From contig MHJY01000044.1 in the NCBI GenBank assembly GCA_001818235.1, forward strand, positions 1 to 37,212: a stretch of 37,212 bases of DNA. Reading direction: 5' to 3'. The notes under the pieces are model-generated. The model saw only the letters and a program-made list of their open reading frames with translations. It had not been told where the DNA came from and ran no database searches. Origin of the DNA: Candidatus Jacksonbacteria bacterium RIFOXYB2_FULL_44_15 (GTDB lineage: Bacteria > Patescibacteriota > Patescibacteriia > UBA9629). Positions 1 through 8,479 of this stretch are shown in pieces; the first letter of the stretch is position 1; every line of letters starts with the position of its first letter. The position numbers and the translations under genes were made by a program.

Positions 1-2335
1 TGGTGCCGGCTTTGTATTCAAGTTTAGCTTTAATGTCATTGTCATCGCCGTCATCAACTTCGATTGAAAGGTTGACTTTGCCAGTGCCATTGGTCAACTC
101 GCTCGCACTGTTAATCGCTCCGGTCGGCGCGGTGTTGATATCATATTGAATGCCAGCTTGATATACAGTTGATGTATTAGCTCCTGTTGAAGTTAACGTA
201 ATTTTATAAGTTAGCCACCGATCATTACTGCCGCCGGTAAAAACAGCTGGAATAGCATTGCAAGATACATTACTCACCCCTGGAGTTCCGCTGGCGCTTT
301 TACTGCAACCGCCAGCTGTCGTATTCGCGCTATTCCAGTAAGTGCCAGTAGTTCCGTCTGGCCCAAAAAAGCCGGTAGCAGATCCAGTGTTCGGCGCTGA
401 TGCGCCATTGTCCGGCGCTGTTTGCATGGTTAAACGAACATCAGTGCCGCTTGGTAAACTTGTGGGCTCCTGCCAAGACACTGCGCCGACGACCTCTGCC
501 TCACTACTGGTATTATACCAAGAAGAAGTTAAGACTTTGGAAGATGGATACTGATCGTAATTAATAGTTACATCTTGTAAAGTTGGCGTTTGACTGGTGT
601 CAGCAGTAGAAAGCGTTGCTTGATATTGAATGTACCTCTGCCCGTCTGTAACGCAATTATTGGAAGAAATGTCTGCATTCTTAGTAACTGTATTACACGA
701 ACCCCAGACTGTAGCGTCGGATAGATTACTTTGGTTGCCGGTTCTCACTCTCATGGCAATAGTTTGCACGCCATCGTCGGACCAGGTCAATGTACCAAAG
801 CCAGCGTTAGCTGTGGTGTCTTTGATGGCAGAGGTGAGGGTGCCAGTGGAATTATATGGCGCAGAATATTTGGCAAGTTTGAGATCTTGATTAGTGCCAT
901 CATAATAACTAATAAAAATGGTGTTAGCGTCAAGGGCGGCAATAGAAGAATACAAACCAACATCTCCTATTGAGTCTAATGTTGATGTGGTCCAGTTAGT
1001 GCCACCATTAGTTGACTGAGCGAACTTAAGGTCATAAACGCTGGCTCGATAATGACTAATAAAAATGGTATTAGCGTCAAGGGCGGTAATGGAAGTAGGA
1101 CCCCAACCAGTGTTTGGGGTCGCGTCAGCAGTTGACGTAGTCCAGCTAGTACCACCATCCGTTGATTTGGCGAATTTGAGTTTAATATTAGTAACGTCTC
1201 CATAACTAATAAAAATGGTGTTAGTATCAAGGGCTTTGATGGAAGTCCATTGCCCAACATCGCCCGTCGCGTCTAATGTTGACAATGTCCAGCTGGTTCC
1301 GCCATTGGCTGAGTTAGCGAATTTAAGGTTAGTGTTGGTAAGATCATAATAACTGATGAACAAAGTATTGGCGTCAAGGGCAGTAATGGAGCTATCGTAC
1401 CCAACGTAGCCAATTGAGTCTACTGTTATCGTGGTCCAACTCGTTCCGCCATTGATTGATTTGGCAACTACCAGATCGCCGGTATAATAGCTAATAAAAA
1501 TAGTATTAGCATCAACGACAGTAATGGATGTGCCACTTGAAGTACTATACCCGGCAATGGTTTGTATTGTTGATGTGGTCCAGCTTGTTCCACCATTAAT
1601 TGATTTGGCGAATTTAACACGAACATAAGAACTAGCATCGCAACCGCCTTCGCCATCATCACCACAATAATATTCATAATAACTAATAAAAATCGTGTTA
1701 GCGTCAAGGGCGGCAATGGAGGTATAATAGCCAACGACACCAGTGGCATCAACTGTCGATGTAGTCCAGCTGGTGCCACCATTGATTGATTTGGCGAATT
1801 TGAGATCATAATTGGGAGCATCATCAAAGTAACTAATAAAAATAGTATTAGCGTCAATTGCTTTTATAGAGCTATATTGTCCAACACTGTCAGTTGTTTG
1901 TACTGTTGATGTGGCCCAAGAAGCGCTTCCTTTGCTTAGTGTCGTATTGCCTAGGCTTATGGTTGTAGTGGCAGCGGTTGCTCCAGTAAAATCAGTGTCT
2001 GCCCATGAACTGGAGGCCGTAGCCGCGGAAATCTGGCCAACAGTGGAAGTAGTGTCGATACCACTTTCTTTGGCTTCATATTTTGTCCAGCCAGTTTGGT
2101 CAGTATTATGGCTGGCATAAACACTGCTGGAAGCGGTCGCATCCCAAGCAGTTTGGGTCCAAGTATAAGGAGCGGCCAGGGCTTCAGGCAATCCTAAAAA
2201 AGGTGCCCCGATTAAATTAGTCACTAAACTAATAACTAAGGCAACCGTCGCTAAAACCTTAACCTTCTTCTGATATTTTTGCTGAGCGCCAATAACCAAA
2301 ATTTTCCTAAACAAAAATTTAAGAATTCCAAGCAT
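1..2335 (-). CDS. Secreted protein with seven Asp-box (BNR-like) repeats, 3' end outside window
   Basis: The frame is open from an ATG at 2335 to the left edge, 778 codons without a stop, so the C-terminus is missing. Residues 23-55 form a hydrophobic signal or anchor segment ending in ALAAP. Residues about 138-490 hold seven copies of a 45-60 residue repeat with consensus DANTIFISYYD, a variable insert, LKFAKS, then SINGGTSW. The last part matches the Asp-box S-x-D/N-x-G-x-x-W of sialidase/BNR propellers, so seven repeats suggest one seven-bladed beta-propeller. After it come Ser/Thr/Gly-rich modules with four Cys (about residues 530-700) and a start of an Ig-like stretch. No catalytic residues are recognised, so an adhesive or surface role is inferred. 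No clear SD is present upstream. Confidence 0.8.
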   Translation of the reverse strand, partial: MLGILKFLFRKILVIGAQQKYQKKVKVLATVALVISLVTNLIGAPFLGLPEALAAPYTWTQTAWDATASSSVYASHNTDQTGWTKYEAKESGIDTTSTVGQISAATASSSWADTDFTGATAATTTISLGNTTLSKGSASWATSTVQTTDSVGQYSSIKAIDANTIFISYFDDAPNYDLKFAKSINGGTSWTTSTVDATGVVGYYTSIAALDANTIFISYYEYYCGDDGEGGCDASSYVRVKFAKSINGGTSWTTSTIQTIAGYSTSSGTSITVVDANTIFISYYTGDLVVAKSINGGTSWTTITVDSIGYVGYDSSITALDANTLFISYYDLTNTNLKFANSANGGTSWTLSTLDATGDVGQWTSIKALDTNTIFISYGDVTNIKLKFAKSTDGGTSWTTSTADATPNTGWGPTSITALDANTIFISHYRASVYDLKFAQSTNGGTNWTTSTLDSIGDVGLYSSIAALDANTIFISYYDGTNQDLKLAKYSAPYNSTGTLTSAIKDTTANAGFGTLTWSDDGVQTIAMRVRTGNQSNLSDATVWGSCNTVTKNADISSNNCVTDGQRYIQYQATLSTADTSQTPTLQDVTINYDQYPSSKVLTSSWYNTSSEAEVVGAVSWQEPTSLPSGTDVRLTMQTAPDNGASAPNTGSATGFFGPDGTTGTYWNSANTTAGGCSKSASGTPGVSNVSCNAIPAVFTGGSNDRWLTYKITLTSTGANTSTVYQAGIQYDINTAPTGAINSASELTNGTGKVNLSIEVDDGDDNDIKAKLEYKAGT

Positions 2336-2412
2336 AAATTTGCTGATAGAAATATATCGCTTAAAAAACCTGTCTTATTTTATATTTTACCTCTTTACGT
2401 TGAATATGACAA

Positions 2413-3582
2413 TTACTTCCCGAACACTTGGGCGGCGATTCGCCGGATTCCTTCACGCAGATCTTTTTCTTTCACGGCAAAACAAATTCGAACGTATTTC
2501 TTCGCCTGACTGCCAAAAGTTGCTCCCGGAGCAACAGCCACCTGGCGGTCCCTCAGTAATTTTAAAGCGAATGTTTCGGAGTCCAAACCGCTTTTTGAAA
2601 TATCTATTAAAATGTAAAAAGCGCCTGCCGGCGTATATTGATATAAACCGTATTGTTTGAGTAACTGCACTACCAGGTCACGCCGCTTTTTATAGGAATT
2701 GACCATCTGGCGAACCGAAGTCTGGGGTCCTTCGAGCGCCGCTTTGGCGGCCCACTGGCAAAAGGTGGGAACGCAGGCAATTTGGCACTCGTTTAACTCT
2801 CGAATTTTGTTGGCGACCTCTAAATTTGATATGGTGTAACCAACCCGCCAGCCGGTCATCGCGTACGTTTTGGAAAAACTCCGCACGACCACCACTCTTT
2901 TTGGATCCAAAACAAACGGCGAAAAATGTTGCCCTTCAAAAATTATCGCCTCATAACACTCATCGCAAATAATCCACAAATCATGTCTCTTCGCTATCTT
3001 GACAATCGCCTCTAAAACAACCCGCGGAATTACCGCGCCGGTCGGGTTAGCCGGGGTGTTAAGCAAAATTACCTTGGTTTTGGCGGTAATCTGACTTTCA
3101 ATATCAGCCGGCCGTGGCACAAAATTATTTTTAACGAATAGAGGATAAAACTTAAACTTCACGCCCTGCGCGAGCGGTATCATAAAAAAATTCGGCCAAC
3201 CGGGATTCGGCAAAATAATCTCGTCGCCAGGATCGAGCAAAGCGTTGATGCAGGTCGAGAGCGCCCCCATCCCGCCGGCGGTTAATACCACTTGCTCATA
3301 ATTAATAACGTCCCGACGTTTAGATCGGGACATTAATCGAAATTGTTGATTTGTTTTTTTCGCCAAAGCTTGGCGGACAGGCGTTTCACCGGCGTTCGGT
3401 GAATAGGCGGTTAAATTTGATTCAATGGCCGCGCAACCGGCAGTTTTGATGTTTGCCGGCGTAAAAAAATCTGGAATGCCAATATGAAGTTTAATGCAAG
3501 CCGGGATTTTATCGGCCAGTCCGGCAATCACCCTAATGCCTGATGAATGTAATTTTTGTACGCGTTTAGCCAATATGGGCAT
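2413..3582 (-). CDS. Class I/II PLP-dependent aminotransferase (AspC-like)
   Basis: The 389-aa product has the fold-type I aminotransferase landmarks: NTPANPTGAV in the PLP-binding region, CDECYE, and SFSKTYAMTGWRVGY, whose Lys forms the Schiff base. Length is normal. It probably moves amino groups between glutamate and an oxo-acid; the exact substrate (aspartate, alanine or aromatic) cannot be read from sequence. Residues about 84-91 (MSRSKRRDV) are coded by a perfect palindrome at 3310-3331 that looks inserted in frame into an otherwise ordinary N-terminal region. The gene follows rpsG with a 24-nt gap and may be read from the ribosomal promoter. Confidence 0.9.
   Translation of the reverse strand: MPILAKRVQKLHSSGIRVIAGLADKIPACIKLHIGIPDFFTPANIKTAGCAAIESNLTAYSPNAGETPVRQALAKKTNQQFRLMSRSKRRDVINYEQVVLTAGGMGALSTCINALLDPGDEIILPNPGWPNFFMIPLAQGVKFKFYPLFVKNNFVPRPADIESQITAKTKVILLNTPANPTGAVIPRVVLEAIVKIAKRHDLWIICDECYEAIIFEGQHFSPFVLDPKRVVVVRSFSKTYAMTGWRVGYTISNLEVANKIRELNECQIACVPTFCQWAAKAALEGPQTSVRQMVNSYKKRRDLVVQLLKQYGLYQYTPAGAFYILIDISKSGLDSETFALKLLRDRQVAVAPGATFGSQAKKYVRICFAVKEKDLREGIRRIAAQVFGK
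3310..3331. repeat. Palindrome inserted in frame in an aminotransferase gene
   Basis: Stem GTCCCGA (3310-3316) pairs with TCGGGAC (3325-3331) across an 8-nt loop. It resembles the stems of the intergenic REP-like elements in this window (for example TTCCCGA...TCGGGAA near 25496) but lies inside a coding sequence, adding about eight residues without breaking the frame. Confidence 0.6.
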
Positions 3583-3606
3583 GACACTCGTTGTTACTTT
3601 GAATGA

Positions 3607-4074
3607 TTACCTCGCAAAATGGGCAAAAGCGCGATTCGCTTCGGCCATTTTTTCGACGTTTGATTTAAATTTTAGAGCTTCTCCTTCGTTGCGACTCGCC
3701 GCCATAATCTCATCCTTTAATTTATAGCTCATATTCTTGCCCTTTCGTCGATTAGTTGCGGCAATCAGCCAGCGCAGTGCTAGCGACAGCCGCCGATCAC
3801 CCTTAACTTGATAAGGCACTTGATAGTTGGCACCGCCTACGCGGCGCGAGCGCACCTCCACGTCTGGGGTAATATTTTTTAAAGCTTTATTAAACAAACC
3901 CAACGGGTCCTCGCCGGTTTCTACTCTGATAAAATCAAAACAATCATAAATAATCCGTTCGGCGGTTGCTTTTTTCCCGCCCCGCATTATTTGATTGATA
4001 AATTTCGCAATAGTTAAACTTTGAAATTTAGGATCAGGAGCGCATATTTGCTTTTTAGGTCTTTTCCCGCGCAT
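3607..4074 (-). CDS. rpsG: 30S ribosomal protein S7
   Basis: S7 binds the 3' major domain of 16S rRNA and nucleates assembly of the 30S head. The sequence shows the family pattern: PDPKFQSLTIAKFINQIMRGGKK at the N-terminus, a VEVRSRRVGGANYQVP beta-hairpin and RWLIAATNRRKGKNM. I start at the ATG at 4074 (155 aa, near the usual 156) rather than the in-frame TTG at 4086, because the extra residues are not family-like. Neither start has a clear SD. It lies 80 nt after rpsL; the usual fusA/tuf partners are not downstream. Confidence 0.96.
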   Translation of the reverse strand: MRGKRPKKQICAPDPKFQSLTIAKFINQIMRGGKKATAERIIYDCFDFIRVETGEDPLGLFNKALKNITPDVEVRSRRVGGANYQVPYQVKGDRRLSLALRWLIAATNRRKGKNMSYKLKDEIMAASRNEGEALKFKSNVEKMAEANRAFAHFAR

Positions 4075-4154
4075 TCTTAGTGGCAAAGCTATTAAAGCAT
4101 AAAGCCAAAAACTTTTTCAGTTATTTGACATTACAACTTAATAGCTATCTTGTT

Positions 4155-4565
4155 TTACTCGGCACGTTTCGCGCCATAAAGCGAACGGCCTTGTTTTCGG
4201 TTTTCCACGCCTTTACTGTCGTAGACTCCGCGCACAATATGATAACGGACACCAGGCAAATCCTTAACTCTGCCGCCGCGAATCATCACAATCGAGTGTT
4301 CCTGCAAATCATGGCCGACGCCCGGAATATAAGCGGTCACTTCTTGACCATTGGACAAGCGAACACGGGCAATTTTGCGCATGGCCGAGTTTGGTTTCTT
4401 GGGGGTAGTAGTTGTAACTTTCGTGCACACTCCCCGTTTAAACGGCGAATTTACCGTCGTACGCGTCCGGCTATGGGGATTAAAAATAGTTCCCAAAGCT
4501 GGGGTTTTCGATTTATTTTTTTTATGTTTTCGTCCTTTACGAATTAATTGATTAATTGTCGGCAC
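4155..4565 (-). CDS. rpsL: 30S ribosomal protein S12
   Basis: S12 sits at the decoding centre. Diagnostic motifs are [30 protein letters not shown] (with the Lys linked to streptomycin response), LQEHS and [10 protein letters not shown]. The product has 136 residues, about 12 more than in E. coli; the extra residues lie between PALGTIF and SPFKRGV, a place where CPR S12 proteins often carry an insert. It is the first gene of the S12-S7 pair. The 145 bp upstream are AT-rich, with a possible TATAAA near 4600 but no convincing -35. Confidence 0.97.
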   Translation of the reverse strand: MPTINQLIRKGRKHKKNKSKTPALGTIFNPHSRTRTTVNSPFKRGVCTKVTTTTPKKPNSAMRKIARVRLSNGQEVTAYIPGVGHDLQEHSIVMIRGGRVKDLPGVRYHIVRGVYDSKGVENRKQGRSLYGAKRAE

Positions 4566-4710
4566 AGAATAAATCTATAAACTCAAAACTTAAAAGTAAA
4601 ATTTTATACTTTTTTTCAAGCTTTGAATCTTGAATTTTTAATTTCAACTATTATTTAATAAAATGATACGCTTAAAACTTTTTATAGCTTATCACAAAAC
4701 CAGCGCCGTG

Positions 4711-5352
4711 TCAAAGCCCTCCAGTTAGAGAATAATAAACCGGCCCTAAAAATAATTGATTTAAAAAACTGATTACCGGCTGGATAAAATCAAAGCCAAT
4801 AAACAGCAAAGCCAAAAGAATAATAATGCCGTATTGATTCAACCACTGGCGTAAAACCAAATTTTCTTTGGGAATAAATAAATATAGTAATTTTGAACCA
4901 TCCAGCGGCGGAATCGGTAATAAGTTAAAAACCGCCAGCGCGATATTGGCCATCACTATTAACGAGAAAAAGTAGGCCATGCCCCCTACCGTCGGTGACA
5001 AATAGATTAATCGCGCAATGGCCGCGAATACAGCCGCCAACAGAAAATTTGCCGCCGGCCCGGCCAGCGAAACCTTAAGCTCATCAAGGCCTGTTTTTAA
5101 ATTGTAAGGATTATAAGGTACCGGCTTGGCATAAGCAAAAATAAAAGCTCCTTTGGTGAAAATTAATAAAAAAACCGGCAATAAAATTGTTCCCCAAAGG
5201 TCAATATGCGCAATCGGATTTAACGTTAGCCGCCCGGCGCGTTTGGCCGTATCATCACCTAACCATAAAGCGGCCAAACCATGCGCGACTTCGTGAACGA
5301 TAGCCGAAGGAATAATAATGATAAAGTAAAAAAGCAGTTGAAAAATATTCAT
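4711..5352 (-). CDS. Site-2 protease family (M50) membrane metalloprotease
   Basis: The 213-aa product is mostly membrane segments. HEVAH at residues 20-24 gives the two His ligands and catalytic Glu of M50 proteases. NLLPIPPLDGSKLL further on is the conserved N-x-x-P-x-x-x-LDG motif carrying the third metal ligand. There is no PDZ or CBS domain, so this is the short CPR/Firmicute-type S2P. It would cut transmembrane substrates within the membrane; its target is unknown. Confidence 0.9.
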   Translation of the reverse strand: MNIFQLLFYFIIIIPSAIVHEVAHGLAALWLGDDTAKRAGRLTLNPIAHIDLWGTILLPVFLLIFTKGAFIFAYAKPVPYNPYNLKTGLDELKVSLAGPAANFLLAAVFAAIARLIYLSPTVGGMAYFFSLIVMANIALAVFNLLPIPPLDGSKLLYLFIPKENLVLRQWLNQYGIIILLALLFIGFDFIQPVISFLNQLFLGPVYYSLTGGL

Positions 5353-5450
5353 AGTATTTATCTTGCTAATCTCGAATTAATGTGCTAGCATTATGTTTAT
5401 CGTTCTTGATTCTTAAATCGTAAATCGTAAATCTTGATTCTAAATCTTCT

Positions 5451-5624
5451 ATGTCAGAATGCAATTTTTGCCAAAAAACTCACGGAACCGGTAACAATGT
5501 ACCACACTCCAAGAAAAAAACCAAGCGCTCTGTTCGCGCTAATTTACAAACTCGCACCGTTAAAGGTTGCCGAGTTAAAGTGTGTACTACTTGTATTAAG
5601 TCTTTGCCAACCCTAACTCTTTAG
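5451..5624 (+). CDS. rpmB: 50S ribosomal protein L28, short zinc-binding form
   Basis: This 57-codon ORF reads MSECNFCQKTHGTGNNVPHS and continues KKKTKRSVRANLQTR. It has the L28 core (G-N-x-V-x-H-S, K-T-K-R, N-L-Q) and two Cys pairs, CNFC and CTTC, that would hold a zinc ion as in the four-Cys form of L28. It stands alone on the plus strand, has no clear SD, and its last 29 nt overlap tail to tail with the next minus-strand gene. Its small size makes it easy to miss. Confidence 0.93.
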   Translation: MSECNFCQKTHGTGNNVPHSKKKTKRSVRANLQTRTVKGCRVKVCTTCIKSLPTLTL

Positions 5625-6165
5625 GCTGGCTTAAAGCTAACACGCGATCGGTTTTGATCTTAGCTTCTTGTTCCAAGAAAAAACGGTTAACCCCGGGGAT
5701 AAATTTGAGCCAACTTTTTATCCACGACAAGATTTGCTTGATCTTAATTTTACCGGCCGCGATAACACGTTCTATCCGACGGGCGACTTCCTCGCCCTTA
5801 TTTTTAAATTTGATCTTATCCGGCGGGTCAAGCCGGTCGTAAATGTCGCCTAAACCGTCGGCTAAAATATTTTCGATCTCCAACAAAAATTCGCTTTTTT
5901 CGGCAGTTGGCGCAATAGCCGCAATCCCGGGTGTAGATGATGCGGGCGTCGTCACAGCTACGGTTTGATGCAATTCTTCTTGAAAATTCTCGGTCTCCTG
6001 TCTGGCCTGCTCGCGAGCCTCCTGTTTTATATATTGGCTGATAATCTCTTCCTGGCTCGAGGCGGCCTCTCGAATAGCGCCAGAAGCGACAATATTCTCA
6101 CGATCCCAATCAGCATCTTGGGGTGTTATTTCTGGCGCATTTTGAGTTTGCTTGATGATCGGCAT
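5596..6165 (-). CDS. Hypothetical charged coiled-coil protein
   Basis: I do not recognise a family for this 189-aa protein. The N-terminal third is acidic and Gln/Glu-rich with a likely coiled coil (residues about 35-65), followed by a Thr/Ala/Pro linker. A conserved-looking C-terminal half contains ADGLGDIYDRLDPPDK, a basic helix GEEVARRIERVI and an amphipathic Trp-containing stretch (SWIKSWLKFIPGVNRFF) that could touch the membrane. No signal peptide is visible. It converges on rpmB with a 29-nt overlap. Confidence 0.75.
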   Translation of the reverse strand: MPIIKQTQNAPEITPQDADWDRENIVASGAIREAASSQEEIISQYIKQEAREQARQETENFQEELHQTVAVTTPASSTPGIAAIAPTAEKSEFLLEIENILADGLGDIYDRLDPPDKIKFKNKGEEVARRIERVIAAGKIKIKQILSWIKSWLKFIPGVNRFFLEQEAKIKTDRVLALSQPKELGLAKT

Positions 6166-6232
6166 AAGAACAATTGCATTATATCAAAAAACGAAAACTC
6201 CTGCCATTGTTTTGATTTCTCTTGACTATAAC

Positions 6233-7144
6233 CTAAACTTGCACCAGCCATTTTACATACTCCGGCAATCGGCCGTGAACCGCATCAAAAAAGATCTTTT
6301 GCAGTTTCTTGGTGATCGGTCCAAGTCGACCATCGCCGATTTGTCGGCCATCAATTTCTGAAAAATAGGCTACCTGGCAAGCAGTGCCGGTCAAAAATAC
6401 CTCATCGGCAATATACAGTTCACTGCGATCGATGCACCGCTCGCAAACCCCAATCCGTTCGCGACCAGCGACTTCCATCACTAAACTGCGAGTCACTCCT
6501 TCTAAAATATTGGCTGATACCGGCGGCGTAATCAACTGTCCGGCGCGGACAATAAAAATATTTTCGCCACTGCCTTCGCAAACACTGCCGTCTTGATTCA
6601 AAAAAATCGCCTCATCCGCTCCGCACATGGCCGCTTCTTGCCGCGCTAGAGATGAATTAACATAGGCTCCGCAAACTTTTGCCCGTGGCGGAATCATAGT
6701 ATCGTCAATCCGTCGCCAGGAGCTCACCTTGCCTTTTAATCCTTTATCGGTGGCCAAGTAATCGCCTAAACTAATCATATACATCGCGAGGCTCGGTTCA
6801 AAATCAGGCGAGATTATCGGCGCAACCTTGGTGGCCGCTTGATATATAAAAGGCCGGACATAAATATCACTCTCTAGAGCATTTTTCTTAACCAACTTCT
6901 TTAAAATTTCGGTCATTTCAGCTGGTGTTTCTTTAACCGCAAGGCCCAAAATTTTCGCCGAATTAACCAAACGTTCAAAATGTTCCAGAGGCTTTAACAG
7001 TAGCATTGCCTTTTTTTGTTCGAGCCAGTACCCGCGCACGCTGTCAAACACGCCGGTTCCATACTGCAGGGCGTGAGTCGCAAGCGGCACGCGCGCTTGT
7101 TCTTCCTCAACAATTTCACCTTTAAAATAAACAAAGTTTTTCAT
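6233..7144 (-). CDS. ilvE: Branched-chain amino acid aminotransferase (class IV)
   Basis: This is a fold-type IV PLP enzyme. YFKGEIVEEEQARVPL and GTGVFDSVRGY form the N-terminal domain, the Schiff-base Lys lies in RAKVCGAYVNSSLARQEA, and GSGENIFIV with ILEGVTRSLVMEVA form the cofactor pocket. The start at 7144 is preferred over an in-frame ATG at 7171 because AGGTGA lies about 11 nt upstream and family proteins begin at MKNFVYF; it gives 303 aa. It is last in a leuB - aminotransferase - ilvE cluster, fitting leucine/valine/isoleucine metabolism, though a D-amino-acid or aminodeoxychorismate-type activity cannot be excluded. Confidence 0.9.
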   Translation of the reverse strand: MKNFVYFKGEIVEEEQARVPLATHALQYGTGVFDSVRGYWLEQKKAMLLLKPLEHFERLVNSAKILGLAVKETPAEMTEILKKLVKKNALESDIYVRPFIYQAATKVAPIISPDFEPSLAMYMISLGDYLATDKGLKGKVSSWRRIDDTMIPPRAKVCGAYVNSSLARQEAAMCGADEAIFLNQDGSVCEGSGENIFIVRAGQLITPPVSANILEGVTRSLVMEVAGRERIGVCERCIDRSELYIADEVFLTGTACQVAYFSEIDGRQIGDGRLGPITKKLQKIFFDAVHGRLPEYVKWLVQV

Positions 7145-7174
7145 AAAAATATATTCACCTATCAAACTCACGCA

Positions 7175-7250
7175 TCAAATTCATATTAGCTTTTGATATT
7201 TGACATTTGGGCTTGATTTGATATTTGTCATTTGGATTTTGACATTTTTT
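7175..7250. repeat. AAATCCAAA-type low-complexity repeat
   Basis: Reiterated ATTTGACATTTGG / TTGATTTGATATTTG words fill the gap between ilvE and the aminotransferase. The same words occur at 29345-29412, 35350-35405 and 35763-35815, so this is a dispersed repeat family and not a gene. Confidence 0.65.
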
Positions 7251-8463
7251 TGTTACTCCACCATTTTTCAATGCGGTTAAACGCTTCGTTAATCACATCC
7301 TCGGTCTGCGCGAAACAAAAACGCAAATGTCTCTTACCTGTCGGACCGAAAGCACTCCCTGGCACCGCCGCCACCTTGGCTTCTTTCAGCATATCCAAAG
7401 CGAATTGATAATCCTCAAACGGCGGAATAATTTTAACAAAAATATAGTAGGTCCCGGCTGGCGTCTGATAACTAAAAAGATCCGGCAATTGATCCAAGCG
7501 TCGGCAAATCAATGCCCGGCGCTTAGCAAATTCCTTAACAAAATAACTCACTTCGCGCGTTCCATGAGTTAAAGCTAGAGTAGCCGCATATTGCGACGGC
7601 GTGGCCGCGGCCAGCGCTAAAGCATCGTGTACTTTAAGCATTTGATTAACCACGTCAGCGGCGGCATAAATGTATCCGACGCGAAAACCGCTCATCGCGT
7701 ACTCCTTGGAAAAGCTATAGCAAGCAATTAACTGATTTCTTATTTCTGATATTTGTAAAATGCTAAAATGGGCTTTCCGATCATAAACTAAAAAATCATA
7801 AGGTTCATCGGTAATAATCCAAAAACCATTTTTTTTAGCTAAGACAGCTATTGACCGAAGATCCTGCTCAGTCAGTAAACTCCCGGTGGGATTATTAGGA
7901 TTGCAAATCACGACTGCTTTGGTTCTGGCGCTAATCTTATTTTTAAATGCCGCCAAATCCAATGTCCAACCGGCGGCTTCATTTAGCGGAATAAAAATTG
8001 GCCGCCCCTCTGCCAACTCGATTTGCATGATATGAGAAGGGAATCCCGGCGAAAAAATTAAAACCTCATCTTTAGGATCAACTACTGTTAAGATAGCGGC
8101 CGCGACTGCTTCCATCGCTCCAACCGTAACTAAAATTTCCGTATCAGAATTTACTTTAATGCCGTGCTGGCGCTTTAATTTACTGGCAATCGCTGATTTC
8201 AACACCGGCAAACCGGCAAATGGTGCATACTTGCCAATTTGGGGATTATTCATTAATTCTTGTCCGAGTTCGAACCGGACAGAGTGGGGAGTTAAAAAAG
8301 TCGGCGTTCCCTGAGCTAAAGAAATCACTCCAGGAATTCCCTGCGCTAAATGCATCATCTCTTTTATTGCCGATACCGTTAATTTTTTTACCCGTTTAGA
8401 AATGCCTGCTTGCCGCATTTTAAAACCAGATAGTTCTAAAGCTGACTGTCTTGGATAAGCCAT
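7228..8463 (-). CDS. Class I/II PLP-dependent aminotransferase
   Basis: The 411-aa protein has ISLAQGTPTF near the N-terminus, ICNPNNPTGSLL, ITDEPYDFLVY and the Schiff-base motif YSFSKEYAMSGFRVGY. It is a second, distinct member of the AspC-like group in this window. It starts 16 nt after leuB, so it is very likely co-transcribed with it. The repeat DNA at 7175-7250 reaches into its 3' end, so the last Lys/Ser residues may be repeat-derived. Substrate is unknown. Confidence 0.9.
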   Translation of the reverse strand: MAYPRQSALELSGFKMRQAGISKRVKKLTVSAIKEMMHLAQGIPGVISLAQGTPTFLTPHSVRFELGQELMNNPQIGKYAPFAGLPVLKSAIASKLKRQHGIKVNSDTEILVTVGAMEAVAAAILTVVDPKDEVLIFSPGFPSHIMQIELAEGRPIFIPLNEAAGWTLDLAAFKNKISARTKAVVICNPNNPTGSLLTEQDLRSIAVLAKKNGFWIITDEPYDFLVYDRKAHFSILQISEIRNQLIACYSFSKEYAMSGFRVGYIYAAADVVNQMLKVHDALALAAATPSQYAATLALTHGTREVSYFVKEFAKRRALICRRLDQLPDLFSYQTPAGTYYIFVKIIPPFEDYQFALDMLKEAKVAAVPGSAFGPTGKRHLRFCFAQTEDVINEAFNRIEKWWSNKKMSKSK

Positions 8464-8479
8464 AAAAAAATATTGCTGG

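Noticed and set aside
976-1857. Several minus-strand ORFs in alternative frames across the repeats
   Set aside because: They are shadows of the long open frame 2335-1, which has the signal peptide and Asp-box repeats.
4080-4547. 155-codon plus-strand ORF over rpsL
   Set aside because: Antisense to a clear S12 gene; no family pattern and no promoter.
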